From assembly GCF_033807715.1 (NCBI RefSeq), contig NC_084590.1:37398005-37462004 (forward strand): a stretch of DNA of 64,000 nt, read 5' to 3'. Below are positions 12,501 to 27,500 of the stretch, one piece after another. The stretch's first letter is position 1; each line of letters starts with the position of its first letter. The stretch is from Cololabis saira. Taxonomy: Eukaryota; Chordata; Actinopteri; Beloniformes; Belonidae. A program made the position numbers and the translations under genes. The notes under the pieces are model-generated. The model worked only from the letters and a program-made list of their open reading frames with translations. It was not told where the DNA came from and did not search any database.

Positions 12501-15500
12501 TGATGAACCCAACACCTTGGCCAGATTAGAAACAATCTACCAAGAGAGCATCTGATCAACCATCGTACTCGGGGCCTTCCACTGATGCATTACAAGTGAT
12601 AAAGTGCTGGTTTTGTGTATGGAAGCCATCAGAGACAATGTCGTTCAAAGTTAATGTTATGAATGATTTAGCAGCTTATTATCATGCATATTTGCGCTAA
12701 ACAATACACATTTTTCATTAGAGGCCTCAGAGGCTGTGCTAATAGGGCCATTAGCAGAGTGATGTATGGGAGGCAGGAATGTGACCCCCTGTCTTGCACG
12801 TGCACTCCATGCTGTGCTGAATGATGACAGAATACAAACATATCAGATCATTACCAAAGAGTAGCCAATAGCTGATGACAAGAAATGGCTGGTGTGGGAT
12901 CTCCCTAGAGATCAACCTAGATGATTAGTCTACAAATTAACATTTATGCAAACATCACTGATTTCCCTTCTCTGTAAATAAACATTATGATGCATAAAAT
13001 ATGACCTTTTTAAGTAATTTCTTAGACAACTGTTCACTGTAAGTCAGATGGCAACTGGAGTTAATTTATCAGTCAGGATATGGCCTCACAGATGGAGAGT
13101 AAGGGAATGTGTGAAGGAGAAGGAGGGAGACGGGGAGATTATTGGAGTGCTGGGGATACTGTGAACCCTATTGTTGTCAGGATCTACTTTGTGGATACTT
13201 TGATTATGGAAAACCAATGTTTTAGTCAACATTTGAACTAGATTTCTCTCTTTACATAGCATCAGAAGAGTTGTGTGTTTGCCAGTGTGTTGGTTATGAC
13301 CATGGCACACACAGTAACAGTGGGAAGCAGACAAAGGACAGACAGGAACCGTTATCAGTACGAGTAATAGCTGGGACATGTAGTTTCCGAGGCCTTAGGG
13401 AGAGGACATGTATTGGCATTTGTGCGTTTGCTTCATTTGTGTGTGCGATGGGGAAGGGTGTGTGTGTGGGACAGCTGTAAAGTGATGGCAGTTCCACTCC
13501 TGTGGCCAGCCTGTCTGTGCAGAGCGTATACTCGCTGGCCACAGGAGATATGGTCCCTCTGAAAATAGGAAAATAAATGAGCCTGTCAACCCAACAGGAT
13601 GTGAACTGTCTCCAGTACATGCACGCCTGAATATGCAGTGGCAGGATAGGCTTTGTCTCTAGTATAGTGTCTATGTTTGTCTTTCTTTGCTGCTGTTGGG
13701 GTGCACTGTTACTCTTTACCCCAGATCATGTTGTAATTTAACTTAAGTTGTACAACTCAAAGGCCGAAGCAAAGCGAGTGTCTTACTGGTGTTTGTTGTT
13801 TTGCACTAGCAGAGACCAAAACACTAAAGTCCTTCAAACACATACCTGTGTGCATGTGTGTGTGTGTGTGCTGGTATATAATATGATACCACACCGCACT
13901 GTGGCCTTGTCACAGCCTTTGTAAATCAACCTTTGAGTGGCAGATCATCTTTGCAAGAGGAAGAGTGTGCTATGTCCACTCACAGCTCATGTCTTGCAGG
14001 TGCTGAGTGATGTATTAAAAGAAGTCTGGCACCAATATCACCGATTATAAACAAACAACTAAAGATCAGCAGGGAAGTCAGTATGACAATCAGAAACAGA
14101 CACATGCATACATACATTCATGTTACAATGCTGAGTTCTCAGTACCGAAGGGCGGTCCCAATAATGCGACAACAAAAAAACTGACACTGAATTAACTTGA
14201 ACAGATACTTTGCCACATTTCTTCCAATTACAGAAAATTCCTAGGTTGAAGACCGTCCTCTGTAGTGCTGAGAGGAAGATGATCACTGGAATATTAATCA
14301 CTTAAAGGATGGAGTTTTGCCACTTGGGCATCGTCCAGGTCCAGTTGTCAAGTGGTGCAGAACAGCTCTGACTGGTCCCATTGCTCCACTTTTAGCATTC
14401 TTCCCTTTGCCTCAGACAAAATAACAATTTAAAATGATTTTGTTTGTTTTTCAAAGTATTAACACAGATGGTCCTGAGTCAGTAAAAGAAAAGTTCCCTT
14501 TCCAGTCACTGCTCCAAAGGTTTGGATCAGCTTCCCACTGTCAATAAAATGTTTACTACTTACAGAAACATTTCAGGCACATTTAATAAGTAAATGCTAC
14601 GACTGCCTTCTTTTTATCTGTTTCTGTTATTTCTTTTAGAAACTAAATTTAACATTCCTGTTTATTTTGGTTTAAATTCTTTATATTGCTTTGAGTTATT
14701 TTATTGTCGTTGTTACTGTCCTTCTCTGGGCTATCTGCTTTGTTATTACGCTACCTAAATTTAGTGCATAGCACTTTAGTGAAGTCTAACTGTTTTAAAT
14801 GTGCTTCATTAATACATTTGACTTGACACTTGAGTGGCTGTGCCAAAGTGTTACTTTTAATGTTTCTGATAAAATCTACAAAAACCTTCTTTTGCTCTTA
14901 CCCTCCTCAGAGGTCCGTGCCGTCTTGGAGTCGCTGTCCATGCCTTGAAACTCGTTGAAATAAGGCCGTACTTTAATCTCATAAACGATTCCCTTCTTAA
15001 GTGATGAAAGGATGATGCTGCGCTCAGATGGAACCTTTACGTCCTGGGTCTGCCATGGTCCTGGTGAGGGCAGTCCCGATGTCTGCCTGTATAGAACTCT
15101 GTAACCCTGGATAAACTGGGACTGACGATCCACCTGAGAAAGTACATGAAGACAGCATTATTACCGTATTTTATTGTGAAAAGAAATGGGCCGAGGTGAT
15201 TGGCTATCGTGTGACAACTAGATAACGCACATTGATGTTTTCCTGCAATGTGCTTTACAAGAGTGCATGCTTGACACTTTAGAGGCTGTTACTTGTTTAA
15301 TGGGGCTTTTATCTCCAGCCATGCCACACTTTGCTCAATTAACACCCTGATATTACCTCATACTCACAGCTTCTTGCCCAAAGTTTTGTCTTTTCCATTA
15401 ACAAGACTTTCCATAATGCCACCTTGCAGGACATATGCATGTCCCAAATGTGTCATAAAAACAAAATACTGGCACCTTAGAGTAGGTTTTCCCTATTGTA

Positions 15501-18500
15501 GAAAGGGTCATGACTATGTGAATGTCATGCAGCGACAAATACATACACTCTAGACAATACACAGCAGAGCTGATGTCGGGCCTCATGTCAGACAAAAAAA
15601 AAAACACCAAAGAGATGGGATTTGTGATAACACCTTATGATCCACGAAGGAGACTCCCTTAAAACCTGGGCCATTTAGTTAAACAGAAAATACAGAATTT
15701 ATTCAGGGGACAAGCAGGCACATAACTCACTGTAATGGCTTGTTAACAGTAGAGTAAGTGAGCACTGCTTTCAAGTGGGATATTAAGCAGCTGTTTTTCT
15801 CCCACATAGCCTGAGTAAATCAGCAAAATGGATTCCAGGGTTGGCGTATGACTATTATTAATGGAATGATTTGGGAATATGAAGGTGGCGTCTTTGTTTA
15901 CGTAAAGGACCCCCGATTGAACAGACAAACGTGTTTTGTGTTGACCGTACATTACAATCACAAAGCAGAGGTTTAGCATTAAATTAGCCACAGAGTCTTG
16001 GGGTGAGACTCAGTAAGGTCAGTAAACACGTCAGCACAAAAACAGCTAATGTGGTTCATTTGCAAACCAGCACCCCATGCCACTAAATGGTGAGAGGTAA
16101 GTGCATGCAACGGAATGATTTATAGCGCCATAATCAAAATAAATCAACAGATATGATATATGAACACTTCAAATAGCCTTTTTGTACTAATTACCACACA
16201 ATTAAATAAAGCCCATAACAGCCAGGATGCCGCTGGGTTTTATCTTTTTTTTTCCTTCTTACAACTGGCAAAAAATCAGTACTTGGCTCTTTGTATGTAT
16301 CCTCATAAAAGAAGATAAATGTGCCTTACAACAACAGGAATACTTGTTTTCACAACAAGAAATATTAATTCTAATCTAGTTTATCTGAGAAGGCTGTTTT
16401 TTTTTCTTCTTTTTTTAAAAGCGTGAAGTAGCTAAAGACAGAAAAGATTGATTAACAACCAGGTGTCTCTGAAATTGCCTTTGATCTTTACTGTGGTGAA
16501 AGAAAGCATTTTGTTGCCATTTGATGTCTGGTTACTTTCATGTCACCGATTACGATTTTTCAAAGCTGCCGTCTTAGGGAACAACCTGAAGAAAAAAAAA
16601 AAAATCCCCCGACTTAAAACAAATGGCCGCCTCCAGCAGAGCAGCTTCAAAGACGTATCTTTAAAGTCAATTACCCTGACTTTATGACAGGATTTTGCAA
16701 AACCAAACACGTCAAAATAATAAATTGAGATAAGACAAGCGCATACAATTGAAATGGCTTCACAGATAGTGTAACAACGTATAAATAAATAAAAATGATG
16801 CCCCTGATTCTGTCAGTCAAGTAAAAGCAAAATGACATGCTGCACTTACTGTCCACGTGACCTGAATGGCTGTGGGACTCAGCACAACTGGGTTATGCAG
16901 TCGAACTATGACCTCGCCAAGCTCCTTCTGTACATGTCTGTGGTCGACACCTTGGGCTGGAGGGCTTATATCTACGAGAGAGCAATGATTTGTAAGTGAG
17001 CAAAGGAAGACAGATACAACTACACTGCAAAAAGAAGAAATTAACATAAAAATACAACTTTAACTCATCACCAATGGAGGTAGAGTAATAAAATAGAGCT
17101 AGAATTGACGAGTCAGATCTAACAAAAACACGTTCAATCTATGACCATGAATCTATTTGAAAAGGAGCAACTTTAGCTCTCCATTTTTCAGCAATACCTT
17201 GTTGCAAGAAGAAAAATAAAGAAAATATATGTTTAAATAAAGATCTTTATATGTGTGACTTGTTTGCAGATGCTGGGGACTGTCTGAACAACCACATCTA
17301 CAAATAACCTCATTGTCCTTCAGATAAACTAGATAGAAGAAGAATGGACACTATTTCCCAGCTCGTTTTCCACATGCATGTGTTTGAAGTTACAAGCCCT
17401 AAAAAAAACTCCAATGAGATATTGAGGTTGGAGAAGGAAAGCCACATTTTGAGTGTTTTTACTGGAAGAAAAGGAAAAACAACTCATGGGAGGAAAGTTT
17501 ATGTCAAAAAGCTCCATCCAGACAGTCATGAGTTACAGGCCACGTTAATAGGGCGAGCAAGGCCGAAATAAGTTAAAAAGAAGAAAAGAAATCAATCTGT
17601 CGACAACGCATGACACTGTTCATCATTTCAAGACATTAACCTTAGCATAAAAGATTTGCTGAAATTTATATGCGCTTTTTTTTTTTTTTTTAAAGAAACC
17701 TTTGGCTTGTGCTTGACAGATGAGGGCCAAGACTGCTTTTCATTAATTTCCTTAATGCTTGGGCCTTTTCATGCTGCTGCACGCTGAATACTGTGGTTAG
17801 TTCAGTACTGTAATCTAATGTTCTCTGGGTTTGGAGCTGAATATATTCTACGATTAACAAAGCAGAGTCAGCAATAACTCTATTAAGCCTTTCAAAAAGT
17901 GGATATGCTTATTTTACAGTTGGTGAGGTTTAGCCTTAATAAGTTGAGCTGTGCACAACAATCTGAGCTCTGGAACATTCTCTATTATAGGTGTTAGCTG
18001 AAGATTTCTGGGACGCGATAGTAAGTACCACACTTTGTGGCGAGACAGTGAGCCTATCATGTCAGCATAAAATAAATTAAATTTAGAGAAAAAAAAACAA
18101 AAAAAAAACAGGTTAAAATGAAGTTCCAGGTTTCAGGCACGTACAGAATAAGCTCATGATGCGTAAGGTACCTTGTGTTCTCACTGGATCGGACATAGGG
18201 CTGGGATCGCTCAGACCCTGGCTGTTGACTGCTCGGACCATGAACAGGTAGATCGTGTTGGGACGGAGACCTTTGACAGTAAACTGTGTGGTCTTGACAT
18301 GATCTGCCACTGTTTGCCAGCTGTTGCTCACCGATTGACTGGAACAAAAGAGAAAGAGCGCGATAATTTCACCTGTTTTATGGTCATTGTCTTATGGTAC
18401 AAAGTATGGATCAGTGTAATCTATAGCAGGTAAGCACCCATATAATTTATGGTTGCTACAAGCTAGTGACTGTTCCGTGTGAATGATAACACAAACCTGA

Positions 18501-21500
18501 ATGCTTCAATGACAAAGGAAGAGACAGGAGATGCTCCGGTCATTCCAGACTGCCATGACAAGGACACACTATTCTTGGTGACGTCGGTGACTTGAGGTTT
18601 AGACGGTGGACCTGGAAGTTCATTGTCATCGTGGCTCTTCATGACTATCACTGCGCCTGGTTCTGTGTGGAATGAAAAGAGAAGATGGGATGTAGCCTCG
18701 TGTCTCTGTAGAAAACAGCTGGCAGATTACATAAAATGCACGACTATCACCATCTTCCGTTGACGTACCTTTGACTTCCAGGAAAGCGCTCCATGACGTC
18801 TCCCCCGTTGAGCTGGTGGCAATACATGTATAGATCCCCGAGTCTGAAAGCTAGAAGGCAGAGGAAAACAAAACAACATGCATGAGAACATGCACGCCGG
18901 CAGCAGCATCGACACACAGGTCTTAATGATGCTTTTAATAAAATAGCCATTTGAGTTACATACCCACTGATTACACATGGTTTACTTACTGCTGAAACAC
19001 TAGAGAATGATGGGAAGACCTCACATACGAGCCCGGTGCTGGACAAACTGCGTGTCATTTGTGAGTGCCTCAAAGTGCTGACGCTAATTTCCTAATGAAT
19101 TCCATTTTCTACTCACCACCCTTCCATCACTTTTCCTCTCCCCCTCCTTATTTCCCCACTGTCTTGCCCACCACAACAAAGCCAGGCTAATTAATTTAGG
19201 GTGGGCTGATAGAACCCCTGGACCGATGACAGCTGGCTTGTCTCTCCATCCCTCTTAGGAACTTTGGTTGTTGGTGGGTTTTTGTCCCCGTGCCTTGCTT
19301 CCATTTATTAAATAACATGTCAGTGGTCGGCAGCTTTGTCAAGCGTAATAGGTATTCCACTGAGGCCTCTGACTGGGGGAAGGAAGATGTGAGCCCTTTA
19401 AATTTAATCTACTCTAAATGTGGATGTGGGTGCGTGTGTGTATATATATTGGAAAGCAGATATATTTTCTGTCCTACAGCTGGAGTCCATCCATCCTTTT
19501 ACATCTGAACCCAGCCGGAGCTAAATGATACTAGCAACTTAAAAAGAGTCCATGTACGCTTTTCATCCCTTTAAAGCATTAAGGCACCTCTTGGCTAATG
19601 GGAACTCTCATAACTTTTTTGCAATTTTGCAAGAATTACCACATAATAATCTATATACATATAAAATATAATTAGTGCCAATGATGTAGAAATGTACGAT
19701 GGTGATAAAGATGTAAAAAGTTAGGTGTGAGGAGACATATGGATGTGAACTGTGTAATGGACAAAGCACAGTAGCTAAAATCTGTTACCTTGATGTTCTT
19801 AATCTGCAGGCTGCCAAGCTCCTGCAGCGACATGCGGGGGTCAGTTCCCAGTAAACTGACTCCGTCCTTCAGCCAGCTGATGGAGGGGATGGGGTCTCCA
19901 GATGCCTGACACTTAAGGAGTGCCAAGCTGTCCACCCCGAGTGTCTGATTGGATGGGCCTTGGCGAATAATGGGTGGAGGTCTGTCTGCAAGAACTGGGA
20001 TATAAAAAAGGCATAATGTGAACATAATATCTTCTTTTCTGGGAGATGACAGGGTTCGTGTAAGACAAAGGATATCACTGTGAAATAAACTGTAATAATC
20101 ACAAAATACACGGAGTGGATGTGGGTTTCTCTCATTAAGTAGACCGCTTTCTCTGAATGAGTTGTAATTGTGCCACAGGACAACGAATGTTTCCTGCACT
20201 TCCAGGAATCACGGACAGAACAGCTGAGCAATGCTTTTTAGTTTCATTGATGTGGAGAAGGATGCCAAGCAGTTTCCAGTTACTGCCTGGGTAGCCTTAT
20301 TTTTATACACTACCCTAGACTCTGTGGTGCATTTAAGTGGTGAGACTCCTGCTTATTGACTCAGTGTGGTTCAGATTAATACTTTCATTATGTGCAGCGT
20401 GGGGCACAATAAAAGGTGACTTCTAATTATTAAATCTAACTTTAACCCCTATGTCTTTACATCAAATAAGAAGTGAGGGACATGCTTTTTATATTTTGCT
20501 CTAGTTTCCTTCAGTTGAGAGTTATTGCTTTGATGAGTCCAATTCATATAAGCAATTTAATTTGCCATTATGAGCCAAAAAAAAAAAAGCCTGTGGGTTA
20601 CTTTTCTGAAATAGTAGATAAGACAGAGGTGATCTCCAAGAGATTTAGCGTTGGAGCACACAGACAGTTTAGAATTTAGAGTTGAATAATGAGGAGTCCC
20701 CCTGGCATTGCAGAACCACATTAATTAGAAAGTATGGATTAATGATGTCAGACCTGCGGGGGCTAATTACCAGGTCTACCTCAGTAACCTTTCAACACAT
20801 TATCACACCCTTGCTTCCAACCGTATTTTCTCTTCCACGGTTACTTATGACAAAAGGAAGCAATTGCAGGTAATGCATTTTGGAGATGTTGTTGTCATCC
20901 CGTGCTCGGGGGTGGGTGTCACATAAGACTTTAAAAGTACACAGAAACTTGTTATATTAGCCACCACAAGCGAAATGTAGTGTAATAAATTAATCTTTGT
21001 TTTTAGACTGCTCTTAGGTAGAAACGATGGCAAATAAGATCAAGTGAACAAAGATGAATAACAAGAATCAAATGTAAGTACCTCCCATAAGCGTGTCAAC
21101 TAAAGATTCACACTAACATCATGACAAAGAATGAGGTGCACTACCCATTAATAGTTTCTTAAGGGATGTTTTAAGTAGATTTCATGACTTAAGTGGATGA
21201 TAAAATAGTAAACAAGACAGCTTTTGATAGACAAAAGTGCATAAAGAGAGGGCTGTGCTTTGTCAAGTGATTTGATGCATCTGACGTGTGTGTTGATGGC
21301 ACGTAGGAGTGACAAAGGGAGGACGCGGAGCTCGACTTGGCCTTGGGTCTCTGCATCAGGAATTTCTCATTACAAATCTCCTTGAACTCCACAGACTGCT
21401 GGCGGGACTCGGGGCAGTAAATCACACGGAGACTGCAGCAGGTGTGGCCGTGACCTTACCCAGGCCCTCCCATGCTCTGTCCTCTTTTAACTCATTTTGT

Positions 21501-24500
21501 CTCAGACGTGTCCCGCAACCATTTGGCAAATGTGTCATTCATTATAACATTTTAGAGGGAAAAGACAGATTTGATTTGATTTTTTTTTTTACTTGTATCA
21601 GGCAAAACAATGAACAAAGTGCTTGTGGTGCTTGTAATCTTCCTGCTTGCAGATGCTTCAGCAGACATATGGATGGCTGTCTATCCTACCATCACAACGG
21701 CACAGAAGATTAGATGCTCCTACGCATAGCAGGAACACATCATTCATTCAACAGGAAGCTATTGTCAGTCCCTCACTCAATCTCATTCAGTATCTCTTTG
21801 CCTTCTTCTCTCCCTCATACAGACTTGTTCCTCTCTCCAGTGGTGACCATTAAACTTGAAGGAGCTCAAGGGCAATGCTTTATTTCTTTTCCGAAAGGAA
21901 AAGGAGACATTTTTAATTAAATTCTGCAAGATAAAAAACAAAAAGCATAGAGCAAAAATACAGCGACTGAAGGTCATTGGTTTATTGAAATTTCTCAAAT
22001 GAAAGCCGAGTTTACTCCTGCACAAACGATAACTAAAATTTCATTTGAAATAATACTTTCAAAGGTATTTAAGGCTAAATTCCCACAAAAATTGAACAAA
22101 GCAGGAGAGAAGCCATAATCAGAGGGTGGTGGATTAAGATTAGATACCATGAATGCCTGCACACATAACTGAACTCAGTTTTTCCTCACCATCTGTGACC
22201 TCCAATTGAGCCTTGGCCAGGATACTTCCTGCGACTGTCAGCGCCTGGCAGATATAGTAACCAGCATCTCCCCGCTGCACAGATGAGATGGTGAGGTCTC
22301 CGCTGGGCGAGACTGAAAAGCGACTGTTGGGTTGGGGTTGGTTGGGAAAGAGCAAATTCTAGAGGAACAAGAACAAACAGCCAGTTAGTGAGAACATGAT
22401 ACCAGTGCAACCTGGATAAATAACAAAACTGCCCACACAAGTGCACACAGCACTAGCAAACCTACACATACAGCAGAGTGCCCAAACGACCAGATTAGAG
22501 CACAGTATGAGCAATTTCATCACTTGGGCAACCGTCCTCACAAACAAGAAAACATGACACAATTTATCTCCTTTGTGAATAAACTCTGAGGCGGTTTTAA
22601 ACTGATGGTTTTTATCTGCAAATGCAAGCCAATTCTGCAGTCGCAAAAAGAATGATATCGATATTCTAATAGATTGGGATGCAAGACTGCTGAAACTGAC
22701 AAACTAATACCTGTCCATTTGGATTAACCTTTTTGTTTTTCCCAGGATCCCCAAAGGAAAAAAAGCAAATACATTAGCTCGATTTAATTACACCCCGTCA
22801 CTTTAATGCAGCAAATTATGTTGTTTGTTTATATTAGCGTCTCCTCATCTTTAACAAATGAAAAATTAACTTTCCATTGTTGGTGACTGTGGGGAATTAA
22901 AGCTTTGTCACATAAATACTGGACTTAATTAGCTTTAATTTGCTCACTTAACAAATACTTTTGTACCTCATAAATATCAAGACTAAGAAAGCACGTATGA
23001 AGCGATAGTGAAGGCATGCATCTACTTGAATAAAACTGCTTCTAAAACCTCATATTTCATGAGAATGTGACACACAAGACTTATGATCTCAGTGACTCAT
23101 GACGCTTCTGGTCACACATCTGCAGGTGAACATTATTCTAAATGTTTGTGCGAAACTGTAAGAACTTCTGTTCACCCTTTTCAAGAGACGTGTGTCGTAA
23201 TTGTCGGCCTGCGGGCAACGAAAGAGTACATGTGTTTCAACCTTAGTGAGAGCTGAGTCATATCTCTGGCTCATCTGCAGGCCCCAGCAGGTTCCTAATT
23301 GGTATTGTTGTCGACTGTTGTGAGGACATCCAGGTATTTGACTGGGGTTATCTGCTACAGTGAGGGAAAGGATCGTTCTTATCAGTCCAGGGTCACAGAA
23401 AGCCGATTAGCGCTTTGCCAGGCGCTACCAGGAGCTGCCTTGCTGACGTTTGGCAGCTCCTGAGAACAAAGGTGTATCTGTGTGACTGTAGTAAAGATAT
23501 CATCCAGAGATAGCACCGTTTTAAGTGCTGTGTGTGGCTTTGAGTATGTGCAGGGAAGGAAAACAAAAACCATTGTACCTACAACCTGGGGGATTGAAAC
23601 ACAGTACTCTGTGTTCATAACACAACACGTACAGGAGAGTTGGCTAATGGGAGAACAAATGTGCTTTTATATGTAAGAGATAATGCATAAAAATAATTTA
23701 AAAAATGAAAAAAAGAGTGCTTTATACACATCAGGGTGTGTAAGAGTGTAGGTAATTACCTGACTTCCCTCCTTCTGCCAGAACACAGCCGGCTGTGGAT
23801 TTCCTTTGGTTTCACATGGGAAGGTGGCAGTGCGACCTTGTGCCACAATTTGGTCTCTTGGGCGGATGACAAACTGTGGCGGAGCTAAATTTAGAAGGCC
23901 AAAGCAACAGTGTCAGAAAAAAATCATTGCTAGTTGTTTAGGATAGAAGGGCTGAAGAAGTTCAAGCAAAAATAAACAATATATCACATGATAAAATCAG
24001 AATGGCAGAGCCCTATGGAGCTTCCATGCAGCTTTTTATCTGTCTTTTTCTCTGAACACAGGAAGAACATCAGTGAGCGTTATGATTATAACTGCCATGG
24101 TAACCACACTGGCCATTCATCCAGGTACGGCCGAAGCTGAATGAATGACAGTCACGGTGGCATTCACACAAGGAAGCGCTTCTGTCACAATGGCATTTAG
24201 ATCTGAGACGACACATAGGCACAGCCATGCCCTAGAAACACCCACAACTACAGCGTAAACTGGATTTAACATAAAGGGTCAACAATTTCCGACTTTCCAT
24301 ATGTAGGATTTACTCTGCATCAGAGTATATCTCATATAAAAGTCAAAAACTGAAGTACTTTGATACAGCTTCTAATCAAAGCTTTATCAAAAAGGGATTG
24401 AGAGACAGAAGACAATTTCTGTGTCGCATCACACCTCCAGCTAACACCTCCATCAAAGAGAGAAGAGGCTTGAACAACTATCAGACTCCGAAATCTCACT

Positions 24501-27500
24501 AGAGCGTTCACAGCCACTATTCACAACTTCAACAGTTGTCAAAGACTTGACTTCAGGACAAAGAGAGACATTTCTGACCAGCAAATGCACTTAGATAACA
24601 AAGAAAATGGAGTTTGGAGATTAGATAGCCCCATTAAATCTTCTGCTGTGTCCACTCTTTTTGTTGAACACTGCCACACTTGTGCTATTAAGCTCAGGTG
24701 TTAAGATTGAAATGGCCACCGTGGAGCATAAGAAAGGTCTGTTCAGGCTAAGTCTCCTGGCCTATTTCTTTTTCTTTTATTAATTTTTGTCTCAGTTAGA
24801 GTAAAATAGATGATACAGCAGGGTATGCTTTTTTTGGGGTGGTGGGGTATTTTGTTTTTCACAAGCTGACAGTGTTTACAGCTTGTCCATTACATCCATT
24901 TTTCACACATACTATGGGGTTTTAAATATAAAAATGCTTCGCTGAAAGTCTAAAAATGGTAATCCATGAAAGAGTGGATGTGTCAGTCTTGCATTCAAAG
25001 CCTATGGTTTGAACATTACTCTGAAATAATCTGCAGCACTGCGACTGTCTCTGGGGGTTATGTTTTCCCTCGTTGACAAGTTGCATGTTGCTCAGAAAAA
25101 AACCCATCAATGACATTTCTTCAAAGACGAGATAATGGAAGACAAAAAAATCAACATCAAACCTCAAGTAAGGACGGATAAAATATCGCGGAAAGTTTCT
25201 TCTGAAGCATATTATTAGAAATTATAAACATTTTATGGATTCCAATTATATTTTTACAACAATTTGTGCAGATTGTTGTAAAACTCATTGAAAAGAAATC
25301 TGTATTGTAGCAAAGCAACATCTTGGACGCTTTCTGTTTCTTTTGATTTCTTTGTAAGTCTTTTCAGTGATAAGCCAGCTGGTTCCAGTAAAACCAATCC
25401 CTTCCCATTTGGCAGGTTTCTTTATGTAATCCCTTTTTTGGGGGGTGTGTATTTGACAAAGATACACACAGTTGGGAATGGTACAGATGGCAACAGATTT
25501 ACTGCCTTCCCATTTGGCCTTCTGCATCTTGGATATCTTGTGGCTCTCATAATGCTGGGCCTGATACACAGCTCCTAAATCATGGTCTGGCAAGGACACG
25601 ATTCCCTCCCTTTTCATCCTGAGCTCTGTTTCATTCCAAACACCACATTACTAAGTACTCCGTAAAAACATGGTTTCACACCTTATAGAAGGTTATCGTG
25701 CCACCAAGCTCTGTCTTTTTTATCACTGTCTTCATTAGGGGAACCCTCGCCTTTAACATAGATGGATGTAATACACAAAAACTAGTTTAAATGCGCTTGG
25801 GTTGAAAAAAAAAAGTTTAGTTGAATTATTTTATTATAGCCACTGGTTTTGCATCAGGCTGTTAGCAATAAAACAAAACAAAACAAAAAACAACCTTTTT
25901 GCTCCTTTCTTAAATTATATACAAAATATATCAAACTCTTATGATCAATGTGATTAGGAATGACTTAAGAATACACAGGGAACCTCACTGAGATACGTGC
26001 ATCACAATTTGAGACAAATGCAGCGGAAGTGAATGCGTGAGCGTTTTGAGAGCTTAGCTCTGAACTAACTCACACATTTGTCCTTCTTTGATTCAGAGAC
26101 CCTTAATGACATACGAGAAGACTTTTCCTGTCCACTCCGAAGGAAACACACGATTAGGGGCCCATATTTAATTCATGGCAAGTCACATCTGCCCTGTCTG
26201 TAGAGGGCTCTGAATATGACAGCAGTCAAGTCAGGGTGAAAAGAACAAATAGACAAAGAGACAGAGATCCATTCAATACACACATTCACAAACATTTCCT
26301 CCTTCTTTAAAAACCCACGTTCAATCATATTTAATTCAAAAGTTGACAGCAATTACTGTCTCTTCCCACAGGCAGACTGAATGTGTAATTTCCTCCATTT
26401 TCTACGAAGCTGACAGTTTGACAACTGTTGAACAGCTACTGCTGTTTTGGCAACTGAAGTCCTGCCACTGAGGCAGTGTCTGTAATTTTTTTTTCTTTTT
26501 CTATCAGTCAAGCATGCCTTGACACACACTTTTTCATACCGCATGCTTAATGTTGCTGCATTCCTCTATTTCCATTCTCGAAAGCACACGTTCCTCTCTC
26601 AAGATACGTAGGCTAACAATCCGACATCTTAACTTCAAACTGCTACCCAAATCTATCAATAGGGAAAGAAAATTAATGAAAAAAATGATGGGCCTGGTTC
26701 AAAAGATGCTTGTCCAAACAGATAGATCTTGTTTCTTTGTTCCAGCAATTCACAGATGGCCTCAAGACTCACAAGTTAAACACATCCTGGACCATATGAG
26801 ACCGTTTCCAGCCGACTTGTGAGGAGCAGAGAGTAAAAGCTAAAGAGTCACAGTCAACATACTGTGAACTTTATTTACTGTATGTGATAAAACTGTGTTT
26901 GGTGTCAACACAAGTTCCAACAGATATGGAGAGATCCACTACGTAAAAATGAGATCATGGACAGCGAACCTACAAGAATGGTGACATATGTATCATCAGC
27001 TACAAAAGATTCTCCATGAAAGATTAAATATAGATGTAAGGATTGGCTCAATACATCTCTGTCAGATTAGCTTAAAATCCCTAAACCTTGGGAACGGTTC
27101 GTAATGTTTACATGAGTCTAATTGAGATTTGTAGTGGTTAAAGCTGAAAAGGAGCCAGTTGTACCCACACACCTTCACCCGGTTTTACCGCACTTCAGTC
27201 TGTCCCACTAAAAAAGGATGCTTTATAATCAAGGTGCAAATAAAACTCATCAAGGGCCAAATATAGATGAATTTGCTGGTTGGTGGATAAAGTATGCTGA
27301 GGTCCCTGTCCAGGTGGCTGGCATTGTATATAGAGAATCCATTATTCTTCATTATTCCGAACTAAATGTACCCAGTCTGAGTAACAATGTCTAACTGGCT
27401 AAATACCAACAATCTGGACTGTTTACACAATGAATATAGAGTTTCCTGGGAGCTTGCCTCTGAGTTCTGTTCAGTCACTGCAAACAAAGTGTATAAAACA

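Noticed and set aside
17344..17571. Plus-strand frame of 75 codons
   Set aside because: No similarity, and it lies in a robo2 intron. Length is within chance expectation.
19672..20199. 175-codon minus-strand frame
   Set aside because: Only its middle is real: the Ig5a exon at 19789-19994. The rest is reading into both introns.
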